A stretch of DNA of 64,000 nucleotides from Desertimonas flava (GCF_003426815.1 NZ_QKYK01000008.1:159814-223813), one strand, 5' to 3'. Positions 24,759 to 32,661 are shown, counted from the first letter of the stretch. The notes: generated by a model not told the origin, from the sequence alone. Numbers and translations are program-made.

Positions 24759-25529
24759 GTGGTACAGAACCGGCCGAACTCATGCGAGGGGCGAGTCGTG
24801 GTGGTCACCGGGGGCGCCCAGGGGCTCGGCTTGGCCTACGCCGAGCGACTGGCGTCGGCCGGTGCGTCGGTCGCCGTCGCCGACATCAACGGTGACGCGG
24901 TCGAGGCCCTTGCCGGCGCTCCCGGCATCAGCGCGTGGTGCGCCGATGTCACCGATCCGTCCGACGTCGATCGCCTAATCGCCCGCGTCACCGACGGCAT
25001 CGGCCAGATCGACGTCCTCATCAACAACGCCGGTGGAGCGCTCGTCCCCCGGCGCGACTTCGAGACGATGCCCCTCGGCGACTGGCGCCGCGTGCTCGAC
25101 GTCAACCTCACGTCGCAATGGATCTGCGCCGCGGCGGTCGTGCCGGCGATGAAGGTCGCGGGACGAGGCAAGATCATCAACGTGACATCCACCGTGGTCG
25201 GCCGCGGCGCGCCGGCCGGCATGGTGCCCTACGTCGCCGCCAAAGGAGGCGTGATCGGTCTGACCCGAGCGCTCGCCTACGAGCTCGGGCCCTACGGCAT
25301 CACCGTCAACGCGATCGCCCCCGGCTTCACGCCCGTGGCCACACCGAAGACGGTGCACGCCACCGACCAGGTTCGGGAGCTCACCGAACGGATGGTCGCC
25401 GAGCAGTGCCTCAAGCGCACCGAGACTCCCGACGACCTCTGCGGCGTGGTCGAGTTCCTCGTGTCGCCGGCGTCCGACTTCATGACGGGCCAGGTGCTCA
25501 ACGTCGACGGCGGCTGGGTGATGGCGTGA
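24759..25529 (+). CDS. Short-chain dehydrogenase/reductase (SDR) 1
   Basis: 256 residues from GTG 24759, five bases behind GGAAGGAG. The cofactor loop is VVTGGAQGLGLAYAERL (T-G-x-x-x-G-x-G), then DVLINNAGGAL, the Ser-bearing IINVTSTVVGRG, catalytic Y-V-A-A-K in PYVAAKGGVIGLTRALA, and the C-terminal SPASDFMTGQVLNVDGGW. The acidic residue after beta-2 (VAVADINGD) suggests NAD(H). A classical alcohol/ketone oxidoreductase is likely. It is the first of a four-gene coupled operon (24759-27597) with a second SDR, a possible cupin and a CMD-family protein. Confidence 0.9.
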   Translation: MVQNRPNSCEGRVVVVTGGAQGLGLAYAERLASAGASVAVADINGDAVEALAGAPGISAWCADVTDPSDVDRLIARVTDGIGQIDVLINNAGGALVPRRDFETMPLGDWRRVLDVNLTSQWICAAAVVPAMKVAGRGKIINVTSTVVGRGAPAGMVPYVAAKGGVIGLTRALAYELGPYGITVNAIAPGFTPVATPKTVHATDQVRELTERMVAEQCLKRTETPDDLCGVVEFLVSPASDFMTGQVLNVDGGWVMA

Positions 25530-26290
25530 CCGCCGACCGCTTCGCCGGCAAGGCGGTCATCGTCACCGGCGCGGCGTCGGGAATCGGCCGACAGACCGCC
25601 GTGGCCTTCGCCCTCGAGGGCGCGAACGTGCTCATCGCCGATCTGGACGCCGATGGCTCCGCCGAGACGGTGGCCGAGATCGAGCGAACCGGCGGCACGG
25701 CCTCGGCGTTCACCGTCGACGTGTCCGACGAGCACGGCGTGGCCGCCATGGTCGAGACGTGCGTCGACCGGTACCGCTCACTCGACGTCCTCCACAACAA
25801 CGCCTATTGGGCCCCGCTGTACCGCCCGGTCACCGAGACGTCCACCGACGAGTGGAACCGCACGATCGCCGTCACGCTCACCAGTGTGTTCTTCGGCTGC
25901 AAGTACGCCATTCCGGTGATGCTCGAGGCCGGCGGCGGCGTGATCGTCAACACGGCATCGGTGGCCGGTCACATGGTCGGATCGCCGAAGTTCGCGGCCT
26001 ACATGGCCGCCAAGGGCGGCGTCGTGCAACTCACCAGGTCCGTGGCCATGGACTACGGGCGCCGAGGGATTCGCTGCAACGCGGTCTGCCCCGGCTTCAT
26101 CGAGACACCGGCGACCGCGCCGTTGATGGCCGACGCCGAGCGGGTCGAGTTCCTCCTCGGCAAGCTGCTCGTGGCCCGGCCCGGACAGCCCGCCGACATC
26201 GCCGCCGCCGTGTTGTACCTCGCCTCGGACGAGTCGTCGTTCATGACCGGCCAGACTCTCGTCGTCGACGGCGGAAGGAGCATCAATTGA
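25526..26290 (+). CDS. Short-chain dehydrogenase/reductase (SDR) 2
   Basis: 254 residues, GTG start overlapping the stop of SDR 1. It has IVTGAASGIGRQTAVAFA, an Asp after beta-2 (VLIADLDADG, NAD preference), DVLHNNAYWAPLY with Tyr in place of the usual Gly of N-N-A-G, IVNTASVAGHMVG, Y-M-A-A-K and SSFMTGQTLVVDGG. The two SDRs are only moderately alike, so they probably act on different intermediates or opposite stereoisomers of one pathway. The stop overlaps the TTG start of the next gene. Confidence 0.9.
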   Translation: MTADRFAGKAVIVTGAASGIGRQTAVAFALEGANVLIADLDADGSAETVAEIERTGGTASAFTVDVSDEHGVAAMVETCVDRYRSLDVLHNNAYWAPLYRPVTETSTDEWNRTIAVTLTSVFFGCKYAIPVMLEAGGGVIVNTASVAGHMVGSPKFAAYMAAKGGVVQLTRSVAMDYGRRGIRCNAVCPGFIETPATAPLMADAERVEFLLGKLLVARPGQPADIAAAVLYLASDESSFMTGQTLVVDGGRSIN

Positions 26291-27051
26291 CGAACCGATC
26301 GAGAGGCGAACTGCACGCCGACTTCGGCGACCTGCACGTCGATCCCGGCGAGATCGTCGGCGCCACGCGACCCGAGCTGTTCGACATCGTCAACCTCGTC
26401 GCGTTCGGCGGGGCCGCTGATCAGAAGACCCACGTGCCCAAGGAGATCGGCCGGATCGGCCCCGTGGTGTTCTGGGAATCCACCGGTGCCGCTGATGCGC
26501 TGCCGTTCTGGAACACCAACCTGTTCACCGACATCTACCTCTACATCGTCCACGGCGGCGCTCGGGTCGTGCTCAAGGCCGTCGACAGCGACGAGGTGTA
26601 CGGCGAGTACGTCGCCCGGACCGGCGACCTGTTCCGGTTGCCCAAGGACGTCGCCCACCGGACGTACTCGCTCGACGGCAAGCGCCGCATCACGATGGAG
26701 ATCCTCGAGCGCGATCCGGCGTGGGACACGATCGGTGCGCTCGCTCACGTGCAGCCCGCGGCGACGACGACCCTGGGCGGGTTCAGGTTCGAAGCCGACG
26801 GCGACGTCGTGCGCGTCACGGCCGGCGAGCGCACCACCGAGGAGCCGCGCGGCTTCTTCGTCCGCGGGCTGCGGGCGCTGGTGGCGTGGGAGCTGCACCT
26901 CGGCCACAACGAGTTCGAGGGCGGCTTCGTCGTGCGTGACGACGGCGACGACACCGTGTGGCTACGCCTCGGCGACCACGCCGAGTCGTTCCCTCCTGCC
27001 GACGTGCAGGCCCTGTTCCTCCGCCTCCTCGCCGACCTCGGCAGCGACTGA
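26287..27051 (+). CDS. Cupin-like protein, possible dioxygenase
   Basis: 254 residues with a TTG start that overlaps the SDR stop (TTGA). The region FWNTNLFTDIYLYIVHGGARVVL, then GEYVARTGDLFRLPKDVAHRTY and RRITMEILERDP, reads like the two conserved stretches of a cupin barrel (G-D-x-x-x-x-P-x-x-x-x-H). It resembles the homogentisate or 3-hydroxyanthranilate dioxygenase style only distantly. The second half (TTLGGFRFEADGDVVRVTAG ... WELHLGHNEFEGGFVVRDDG) is beta-rich and could be a second barrel. I do not recognise a named family. The operon context suggests an enzyme acting with the SDRs in catabolism. Confidence 0.65.
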   Translation: MTNRSRGELHADFGDLHVDPGEIVGATRPELFDIVNLVAFGGAADQKTHVPKEIGRIGPVVFWESTGAADALPFWNTNLFTDIYLYIVHGGARVVLKAVDSDEVYGEYVARTGDLFRLPKDVAHRTYSLDGKRRITMEILERDPAWDTIGALAHVQPAATTTLGGFRFEADGDVVRVTAGERTTEEPRGFFVRGLRALVAWELHLGHNEFEGGFVVRDDGDDTVWLRLGDHAESFPPADVQALFLRLLADLGSD

Positions 27052-27063
27052 TCGGAGCGCCCC

Positions 27064-27597
27064 ATGTTGATCGAACCCCTGGCCCACGACGACGTTCCGG
27101 AGTCCCTCCGCCGCTACGGCTCGATCGCCACGTCGACGAACATGGTGATCCACGGTCTGGGGCGCTGCCCGGAGGTCCTCGCCGCCTGGCTCGAGTTGTA
27201 CGACCGGTTGATCCGCCGCGACGGAGCGCTTCGAGCCGAGGACAAGGAACTGATCCGCCGCCAGATCGCCTCGCTGTACGAGTGCGGACTGTGCCAGAGC
27301 TTCGTCAACACCACGGCGGCCGACCAGGGCTTCGACGACGACAAGGCCGCCTGCGTCCTCGAACCGGACGAGCGCTACTCCGAACGCGAGCGGGCGATGC
27401 TGGCGTTCACGCGCAAGGTATTCACCGGTCCCGACTCGGTCGACGCCACGGCGTTCGCCGACGTGCGGCGCCACTTCGGCGAGGCCGAGATCACCGAGAT
27501 GGGCTTCGTCGCCGCCATGCTGACCGGCTGGGGCCGCCTCACGTTCGGCTTCGACGTGGTGAACGACGCGGAGTCACACCTGTACGAGATCGCCTGA
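27064..27597 (+). CDS. Carboxymuconolactone decarboxylase (CMD/AhpD-like) family protein
   Basis: 177 residues. The helical core NMVIHGLGRCPEVLAAWLELYDRLIRRDGALRAEDKELIRRQIASLYECGLCQSFVNTTAADQGF has the CMD-domain layout with the E-C-x-x-C motif of AhpD-like disulfide proteins. RYSERERAMLAFTRKVFTGP, then EMGFVAAMLTGWGRL, completes the trimer-type fold. With two Cys it may be a redox protein or peroxidase adaptor. CMD proteins also occur as lactone decarboxylases in aromatic catabolism, which would suit the preceding SDR and cupin-like genes. It is the last gene of the operon and ends at a palindrome. Confidence 0.87.
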   Translation: MLIEPLAHDDVPESLRRYGSIATSTNMVIHGLGRCPEVLAAWLELYDRLIRRDGALRAEDKELIRRQIASLYECGLCQSFVNTTAADQGFDDDKAACVLEPDERYSERERAMLAFTRKVFTGPDSVDATAFADVRRHFGEAEITEMGFVAAMLTGWGRLTFGFDVVNDAESHLYEIA

Positions 27598-27623
27598 CGA
27601 CGCCCGCGATCTCCCGGGTGGGT

Positions 27624-27671
27624 TCTGACGTCCGGTGCGAGGCACCAGGTGCCAGTTCGCACCGCGTCAGA
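27624..27671. repeat. GGCACC/GGTGCC palindrome, copy 4 (family A variant)
   Basis: Nested arms TCTGACG, CGGTGCGA and GGCACC pair with GGTGCC, TCGCACCG and CGTCAGA around a single A. In this copy the inner hexamers stand in the opposite order to the other copies. It lies between two convergent genes and its right arm includes the stop codon of the DUF3237 gene (27667-27669). Confidence 0.8.
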
Positions 27672-28119
27672 GGACGCGCGAGACCTCGTACTCGACGCCG
27701 TCGGTGGCGATGCGGCCGCGGGCGACGAACAGCGAGCGGTGCAGCCACGCGTACTGCTCGGCGCCGCACTCGAAGCGTGGCTCGACGCGGAAGTACTGGT
27801 CGTCCCACGTCGTCTCCTTGTCGGGGCTGGCCAGCGCCGCCGAGACGGCATCGTTCACCTCGAGGAGTCCGGTGTAGGAGACGAAGATCGTGGAGCGATC
27901 GTCGGTGACGATCTGCAGCCGCACGTCGACGCGTGCGAACCCGTCACCGTTGGCGAGCGCCCAGTCGGCGCCCGGTCCGACGACGCTGCCGTTGAGCCGC
28001 TCGCCGCGCACCCACCCGCCGGACACGCCGGCGACGACCCGCCCGCCGTAGGGCCCGGCGCCGATGACGTGGCGATCCCCGAGCGTCGGGTGGATCGTGA
28101 ACTCGTACTGCAGCTCCAT
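27667..28119 (-). CDS. DUF3237 family protein, copy 1
   Basis: 150 residues. MELQYEFTIHPTLGDRHVIGAGPYGGRVVAGVSGGWVRGERLNG, then GADWALANGDGFARVDVRLQIVTDDRSTIFVSYTG, is the DUF3237 pattern: a small beta barrel with G-x-x-x-G-x-R-x-x-x-x-x-x-G-G and D-x-R-x-x-x-x-x-D-x-x-x-I-x-x-x-Y-x-G. The biochemical role is unknown. Many members sit in catabolic clusters with acyl-CoA ligases and dehydrogenases, as here. A second DUF3237 gene lies at 39325-39741. The upstream bases 28150-28167 contain GTCCGTTCGTTCAG, which resembles half-sites of TetR operators. Confidence 0.87.
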   Translation of the reverse strand: MELQYEFTIHPTLGDRHVIGAGPYGGRVVAGVSGGWVRGERLNGSVVGPGADWALANGDGFARVDVRLQIVTDDRSTIFVSYTGLLEVNDAVSAALASPDKETTWDDQYFRVEPRFECGAEQYAWLHRSLFVARGRIATDGVEYEVSRVL

Positions 28120-28164
28120 CGGTTCTCCTGTCGTCGCCCACCTGGCGTCTGACTGTCCGTTCGT

Positions 28165-29205
28165 TCAGCCCAACTCTTGCCGGACGGTTGCGGCGGCCGC
28201 CACCATCGCCGCCGCCTTGCCCCACGCCACGTCCCTGCCGAGGTACTTGCAGCCGCAGTCGGGCGCGACGACCAGCCGCTCGGGCGGCAGGTGGTCGAGG
28301 GCGGCGCGGATCCGGCCGGCCACGGTGTCGACCGTCTCGATGTGCGGGTCACGGAGGTCGAGCACGCCGAACTGCACCCGCTTGCTCGGGAGCTCGTCGA
28401 GCACCGACAGGTCGAGACGTGGCTGGGCCGCCTCGATCGAGATCTCGTCGACGGCGCAGGCGTCGAGCTCGGTGAGGAAGTCGTACCGGGCCGGCTTGTT
28501 CTCGACGTGCCGGCCATAGCCGAAGCAGATGTGGAGCACGGTGTGGCCGGCGGCGCGGGCGACAGCGGCGTCGATGGCCGCCACGCCGTAGTCCTTGGCC
28601 GGGTCGGGACGAGCCTGCAGGTACGGCTCGTCGATCTGCACGATGTCGGCGCCGGCGGCGTAGAGGTCGGTCATCTCGGCCGCCACAGCGGCGGCGAAGG
28701 CCATCGCCAGCTCGACGTCGTCGGCGTAGTAGTCGTTCTGCGCCTGCTGGGTCATCGTGAACGGTCCGGGCAGGGTGACCTTCACCGGCTTGTCGGTGTA
28801 GCGCTTCATCAGGGCGACGACGTCGGCCTCGACGGGCCGCAGCCGCTCGATCGGGCCGGCCACGCGAGGGGCGGGGACGTCCTTGCCGGTGCGGTCGCGC
28901 ATCGTGCCCGGTCGATCGTGGTCGATGCCGCCGAGGGCGTTGGCGAAGCGGTTCGAATAGCTCTCGCGGCGGGCCTCGCCGTCGGTGACGATGTCGAGGC
29001 CGACGCGATCCTGCTCGACGACGGCCAGCGCCGTGGCGTCGGCCTGCGCTTCGGCGAGCCACTCGTCGTCCACCCGCCACAGCGAGTGGTCCTCCACACG
29101 CACGGGCACGTGGCCGTCGAGGCGGGCGCGGTCGATGAGCCAGGCGGGCTGGCTCCAACTGCCGACGAGGGTGGTGGGCAGCAATGGCAGATCACTCATG
29201 GGCAT
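28165..29205 (-). CDS. MetE-C-terminal-like (cobalamin-independent methionine synthase family) protein
   Basis: 346 residues from ATG 29205. It is a single catalytic barrel, about half the length of true MetE. PLLPTTLVGSWSQP is the typical start. VKVTLPGPFTMTQQAQNDYY, ADIVQIDEPYLQARP, HTVLHICFGYG, and APDCGCKYLGRD carry the zinc ligands (His and Cys in L-H-I-C, Glu, and the late D-C-G-C). The family moves methyl or alkyl groups between thiols and pterin-type, corrinoid or epoxide donors; epoxyalkane:coenzyme M transferase belongs to it. Being inside a catabolic region with two SDRs, it may handle a demethylation or alkyl transfer rather than methionine synthesis. That choice is inferred. Confidence 0.82.
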   Translation of the reverse strand: MPMSDLPLLPTTLVGSWSQPAWLIDRARLDGHVPVRVEDHSLWRVDDEWLAEAQADATALAVVEQDRVGLDIVTDGEARRESYSNRFANALGGIDHDRPGTMRDRTGKDVPAPRVAGPIERLRPVEADVVALMKRYTDKPVKVTLPGPFTMTQQAQNDYYADDVELAMAFAAAVAAEMTDLYAAGADIVQIDEPYLQARPDPAKDYGVAAIDAAVARAAGHTVLHICFGYGRHVENKPARYDFLTELDACAVDEISIEAAQPRLDLSVLDELPSKRVQFGVLDLRDPHIETVDTVAGRIRAALDHLPPERLVVAPDCGCKYLGRDVAWGKAAAMVAAAATVRQELG

Positions 29206-29234
29206 CGCGGGCTCTCTCGATCGTGCTCCGAAAC

Positions 29235-29284
29235 TCCTGTACTGCTCAGGTTGCAGATTCGCAACTGCAGACGGCTGAGAATCA
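29235..29284 (-). repeat. 50-bp stop-codon-supplying repeat, family C, copy 2
   Basis: On the minus strand it starts TGATTCTCAGCCGTC and ends CAGTACAGGA. The opening TGA is the stop codon of the acyl-CoA ligase. GTTGC and GCAAC form an inner hairpin and CTCAG/CTGAG an outer one. It also separates the ligase from the MetE-like gene transcribed in the same direction, suggesting an intrinsic-terminator-like role. Confidence 0.8.
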
Positions 29285-30850
29285 TGTCTTGGGGGCGCGT
29301 TCTTGGCGGAGGAGGCGGCGCAGGACCTTGCCGGCGGGGTTCTTCGGGAGCTCGGCGACGAACTCGACCCGGGTCGGCGCCTTGTAGTGGGCAAGGTGCT
29401 CGCGGGCGTGGGCGATGAGCGCGGCGGCCGTGTCGTCGTCGGCGGCCACGCCGGGCCGGGGCACGACGACGGCGATCACCGTCTCGCCCCACCGCTCGTC
29501 GGCGACGCCGATGACCGACACCTCGGCGACGTCGGCGTGGGCGGCGAGGACGTTCTCCACCTCGAGCGGATAGACGTTCTCGGCGCCGGTGACGATGACG
29601 TCGGACAGCCGGTCGGTGAGGTACACGTAGCCGTCGGCGTCGGCGTAGCCACCGTCGCCGGTGCGCAGCCAGCCCTCGGGCGTGACGGTCGCCGCCGTCG
29701 CCTCGGGCCGATTGAGGTAGCCGATCATCTGCTGATCGCTGCGCGTCCACACCTCACCGAACTCGCCGACGGGACACGGCTCGTCGGTCTCGGGGTCGGT
29801 GATACGAACCTCGACGCCGTCCAGCGGCCGACCCGCCGAACGCAGCCGGCCCGGCACCGACGGGTCGTGATCGGCGGGCCACAGGTAGCAGATCGGCCCA
29901 CCGGTCTCGGTCATGCCGTACGCCTGGACGAACTCGCAACCGAAGGCCTCGATCGCCCGGGCGAGCAACGCCGGCGGGATCGGCGACGCGCCGTACGCCA
30001 TCGTCTGCAGCGCCGACAGATCGAAGGACGCAGGGTCGGCGGCGCCGAGGATCATGCGGATCACCGTGGGCACGAGCAGCGTGTGCGTGACCCGGTGGCG
30101 GCTGAGTCGTTCGAGGATCTGCGCCGGCGCCGGATCGCGCAGCACCACGCAGTGCGAGCCGCACGAGCCGGGGAGGTACAGCCAGCCGGTGCCAGCCGTG
30201 TGGAACATCGGCGAGGCGACGAGCACGGTGGACGACGGCGTCATCGTCCAGGGCGTCGGTCGCGTCAGGTGATTGGCGATCGACCCCGCCGTCAACATCG
30301 CGCCCTTGGGGACGCCGGTGGTGCCCGACGTGTAGAAGATCAGCGCGACGTCGTCGGGCTGGGACTCCGTGCCCGGATCGGTGTCGTCGTCAGCCGCCCA
30401 CGCCGCCACGTCGTCGCCCGACAGCAGCGTGGTGGCGATCCCCGATCCGGCGACCGCTTCCTCCGCCGTGGCGCGGAACTCGTCGTCGACGACGATCACT
30501 GCTGGGGCCGAGTCGGCCAGCAGCGGCATCAACTCGCGGGCCGTGAACCGCCAGTTGAGGCCCACGATCGTGGCCCGTTGCTTCGACGCCCCGTACAGCA
30601 GGGCCGGGTACCCGATGCGGTTGCGTCCGAGATGGCCGACGCGCCCGCCCGGGCCGACGCCCAGTGAGCCGAGGGCGTTGGCGACCCGGCTCGACAGCGC
30701 GTCGAGCTCGCCGTAGGCCAGCGTGTCGTCCGGCGCGTCGTCGGGAGCCCCGACGGTGACGGCCGGTGCGTCTGGCTGGGTGGCCGCCCAGTGCCGGACG
30801 TAGCCGGCAAACGACGAACGCCAGGTCAGAGTGTCGATGATCTCCCCCAT
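29282..30850 (-). CDS. AMP-dependent acyl-CoA synthetase / ligase
   Basis: 522 residues from ATG 30850; the longer frame to 30886 overlaps the operator. Motifs of the ANL family are complete: LIFYTSGTTGVPKGAML (ATP loop), VQAYGMTETGGPIC, WLRTGDGGYADADGYVYLTDRLSD and the C-terminal Lys in PKNPAGKVLRRLLR. It activates a carboxylic acid to its CoA ester via the adenylate. The substrate is probably a medium-chain, aromatic or alicyclic acid; sequence alone does not decide. A -10-like TAGGAT on its strand ends eight bases before the ATG, so the mRNA may be leaderless, and a TetR-type operator overlaps this promoter. Confidence 0.92.
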   Translation of the reverse strand: MGEIIDTLTWRSSFAGYVRHWAATQPDAPAVTVGAPDDAPDDTLAYGELDALSSRVANALGSLGVGPGGRVGHLGRNRIGYPALLYGASKQRATIVGLNWRFTARELMPLLADSAPAVIVVDDEFRATAEEAVAGSGIATTLLSGDDVAAWAADDDTDPGTESQPDDVALIFYTSGTTGVPKGAMLTAGSIANHLTRPTPWTMTPSSTVLVASPMFHTAGTGWLYLPGSCGSHCVVLRDPAPAQILERLSRHRVTHTLLVPTVIRMILGAADPASFDLSALQTMAYGASPIPPALLARAIEAFGCEFVQAYGMTETGGPICYLWPADHDPSVPGRLRSAGRPLDGVEVRITDPETDEPCPVGEFGEVWTRSDQQMIGYLNRPEATAATVTPEGWLRTGDGGYADADGYVYLTDRLSDVIVTGAENVYPLEVENVLAAHADVAEVSVIGVADERWGETVIAVVVPRPGVAADDDTAAALIAHAREHLAHYKAPTRVEFVAELPKNPAGKVLRRLLRQERAPKT

Positions 30851-30855
30851 CAGTC

Positions 30856-30899
30856 CTGATCCTAACGCCAGGTTCAGTTTGGCCACGATCTAGGATCAG
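30856..30899. promoter_or_regulatory. Divergent promoter/operator between acyl-CoA ligase and tetR
   Basis: CTGATCCTA (30856-30864) and TAGGATCAG (30891-30899) are perfect inverted copies. Each supplies a TAGGAT -10 box for one of the two divergent, apparently leaderless genes. Between them lies CCTAACGCCAGGTTCAGTT (30861-30879), matching the site at 7282-7300 in 17 of 19 bases. A self-regulating TetR bound here would shut both promoters. Confidence 0.65.
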
Positions 30900-30904
30900 C
30901 GGCA

Positions 30905-31552
30905 ATGGCCACGACCGCACGCGGCGAGCGCACCCGCAACGCCTTCCGGGACGCCGCCCGCACGGTGATCGCCCGCAAGGGTTTCCTCCGCACGACGATC
31001 AGCGAGATCGCCGAAGAAGCGGGGCGCTCCCCCGCCTCCTTCTACAACTACTACGAATCGAAGGAAGACCTCCTCGCCGAGCTCGCCGACGAGTTCCGCC
31101 GCGAGACCGAGGAGAACCGCGACACCGAGCCGGTCACACCCGGCACCCCGCTGTACGAGCTGATGCACCGCGCCGCCGAGGCGTACTGGACTGCGTACAA
31201 GCGGCACCTCGCCGAGCTGGTCGGGGTGTTCCAGACGGCGATGCTCGACGACCGCTTCGCCGAGGAGTGGCGGCGAATCCGGGTCGTCGGCATCCAGACG
31301 ATCCGCGAGAGCATCGACCACGCCCAGCGGCACGGCTACTGCCCCGGGATCGACCCGTGGCTCACGGCGACCGCCCTCGGGTCGATGTTCGAACACTTCT
31401 GCTACGTCTCGCTCGCCCAAGGCGGAGCCTTCGCCGATCACCCCGTCACCGACGACGGCGCCGTCGACACGATGACGTCGATCCTGTTCCACTCCGTCTT
31501 CTGGACGGCCGACGGTCCGCAGCCGACCGTGGGCACGGCGACCCCGGGCTGA
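30905..31552 (+). CDS. TetR-family transcriptional regulator
   Basis: 215 residues. The DNA-binding part RTRNAFRDAARTVIARKGFLRTTISEIAEEAGRSPASFYNYYESKEDLLAELADEF is a complete TetR helix-turn-helix. The C-terminal ligand domain has the TetR_C pattern of acyl-CoA-type regulators (LHRAAEAYWTAYKRHLAELVGVFQ..., LTATALGSMFEHFCYVSLAQGG). Its position opposite an acyl-CoA ligase and the shared operator-like sites support a repressor released by an acyl-CoA ligand. It is followed 6 bases later by a kinase gene and probably heads the 30905-35735 operon. Confidence 0.92.
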   Translation: MATTARGERTRNAFRDAARTVIARKGFLRTTISEIAEEAGRSPASFYNYYESKEDLLAELADEFRRETEENRDTEPVTPGTPLYELMHRAAEAYWTAYKRHLAELVGVFQTAMLDDRFAEEWRRIRVVGIQTIRESIDHAQRHGYCPGIDPWLTATALGSMFEHFCYVSLAQGGAFADHPVTDDGAVDTMTSILFHSVFWTADGPQPTVGTATPG

Positions 31553-31557
31553 TCGCC

Positions 31558-32661
31558 GTGGCGGCCGACAGCGACGACAGCGTGACGCACCCGCCGTTAC
31601 GGGTGGTGCCTGGCACCACCCGTAACGCGCCGGCAGCAGCGCCCGAGCGGCTGCTCGACGCGCTCGCCGACGCCGGCATCATCGACGCCGGCACGATCCC
31701 ACCGATGACGCCGCTCACCGGCGGGGTGTCATCGGAGATCTGGCGCATCGACCTCCCCGGCGGGCCGGTCGTGGCCAAGCAGGCGCTGGCCAAGCTGCGC
31801 GTCGCCGGCGACTGGCGGGCCCCACTCGAGCGCACCGCGTACGAAGCAGCATGGATGCGCCACGCCGCCGCGGCCGCTCCGACCGGAACGCCTCACCTCG
31901 TCGCCGCCACCCCCGACGTGGTGGTGATGGAGTACCTCGACCCCCATCAGCACCGGCTGTGGAAGACCGAACTGCTCGCCGGCCACGCCGACCCCAGCGT
32001 CGCCGCCGCCGTCGGCGAGCGGCTCGGCGCCATCCACGCCGCGTGCGCCGGTCGAGACGACATCGCCGCCGAGTTCGACAACCTCGACGTGTTCACCGCG
32101 CTGCGCTTGCATCCCTACTTCGCCGCCACGGCAACCGCCCACGCAGACCTCGCCCCGGATCTCGACGGCCTCGCCGACGCGTACCGCGCCAATCGCCGCA
32201 CGCTGGTCCACGGCGACGTCAGCCCGAAGAACCTCCTCATCGGGCCGCACGGCCCGGTGTTCCTCGACGCCGAGTGCGCGACGTGGGGTGACGGCGCCTT
32301 CGACGTCGCCTTCGTCACCACCCATCTGCTGCTGAAGATGGTGGTCGTCCCCGCCGCCACGGACGCGCTCGCCGAGTCGATCCACGCCCTCCGGGGGCGG
32401 TACCTCTCCTCGCTGACGTGGGAGCCCGCCGGCCCGTTCGAACAGCGCTGGGTGGCCGGTACGTCCGGCATGTTGCTCGCCCGCGTCGACGGCCTCTCCC
32501 CCGTCGAATACCTCGACGACGACCAGCGCGCCGCCGTACGCGACGCAGCACGCGCCCTGCTCGGCGACCCGCCCGTGGACGTCACCAGCCTCGTCGCCCG
32601 CTGGCGTTCGGCCATCGGCCCGCGCCCGGCAACCACCACAACCACCAGGAGCTCACGATGA
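31558..32661 (+). CDS. APH/choline-kinase-like phosphotransferase
   Basis: 367 residues from GTG 31558, six bases after the tetR stop; no other start gives the complete N lobe. MTPLTGGVSSEIWRIDLPGGPVVAKQALAKLRV supplies the nucleotide lobe with its Lys. TLVHGDVSPKNLLIGPHGPVFLDAECATWGDGAFDVAF supplies H-G-D-x-x-x-x-N and the metal Asp. Unusually, a perfect GGTGCC palindrome (31595-31627) lies inside the first 25 codons and is translated as RVVPGTTRNA. The likely job is phosphorylation of a hydroxyl substrate for the enolase-like enzyme that follows (ATGA overlap). The substrate is unknown. Confidence 0.85.
   Translation: MAADSDDSVTHPPLRVVPGTTRNAPAAAPERLLDALADAGIIDAGTIPPMTPLTGGVSSEIWRIDLPGGPVVAKQALAKLRVAGDWRAPLERTAYEAAWMRHAAAAAPTGTPHLVAATPDVVVMEYLDPHQHRLWKTELLAGHADPSVAAAVGERLGAIHAACAGRDDIAAEFDNLDVFTALRLHPYFAATATAHADLAPDLDGLADAYRANRRTLVHGDVSPKNLLIGPHGPVFLDAECATWGDGAFDVAFVTTHLLLKMVVVPAATDALAESIHALRGRYLSSLTWEPAGPFEQRWVAGTSGMLLARVDGLSPVEYLDDDQRAAVRDAARALLGDPPVDVTSLVARWRSAIGPRPATTTTTRSSR
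31595..31627. repeat. GGTGCC palindrome, copy 5 (family A), inside coding sequence
   Basis: CGTTACGGGTGGTGCC, T, GGCACCACCCGTAACG: a perfect 16-base stem. The two bases that vary between copies (GT/AC here) change together in both arms, so the stem is kept. This is the only copy that lies inside a predicted reading frame. Confidence 0.88.
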
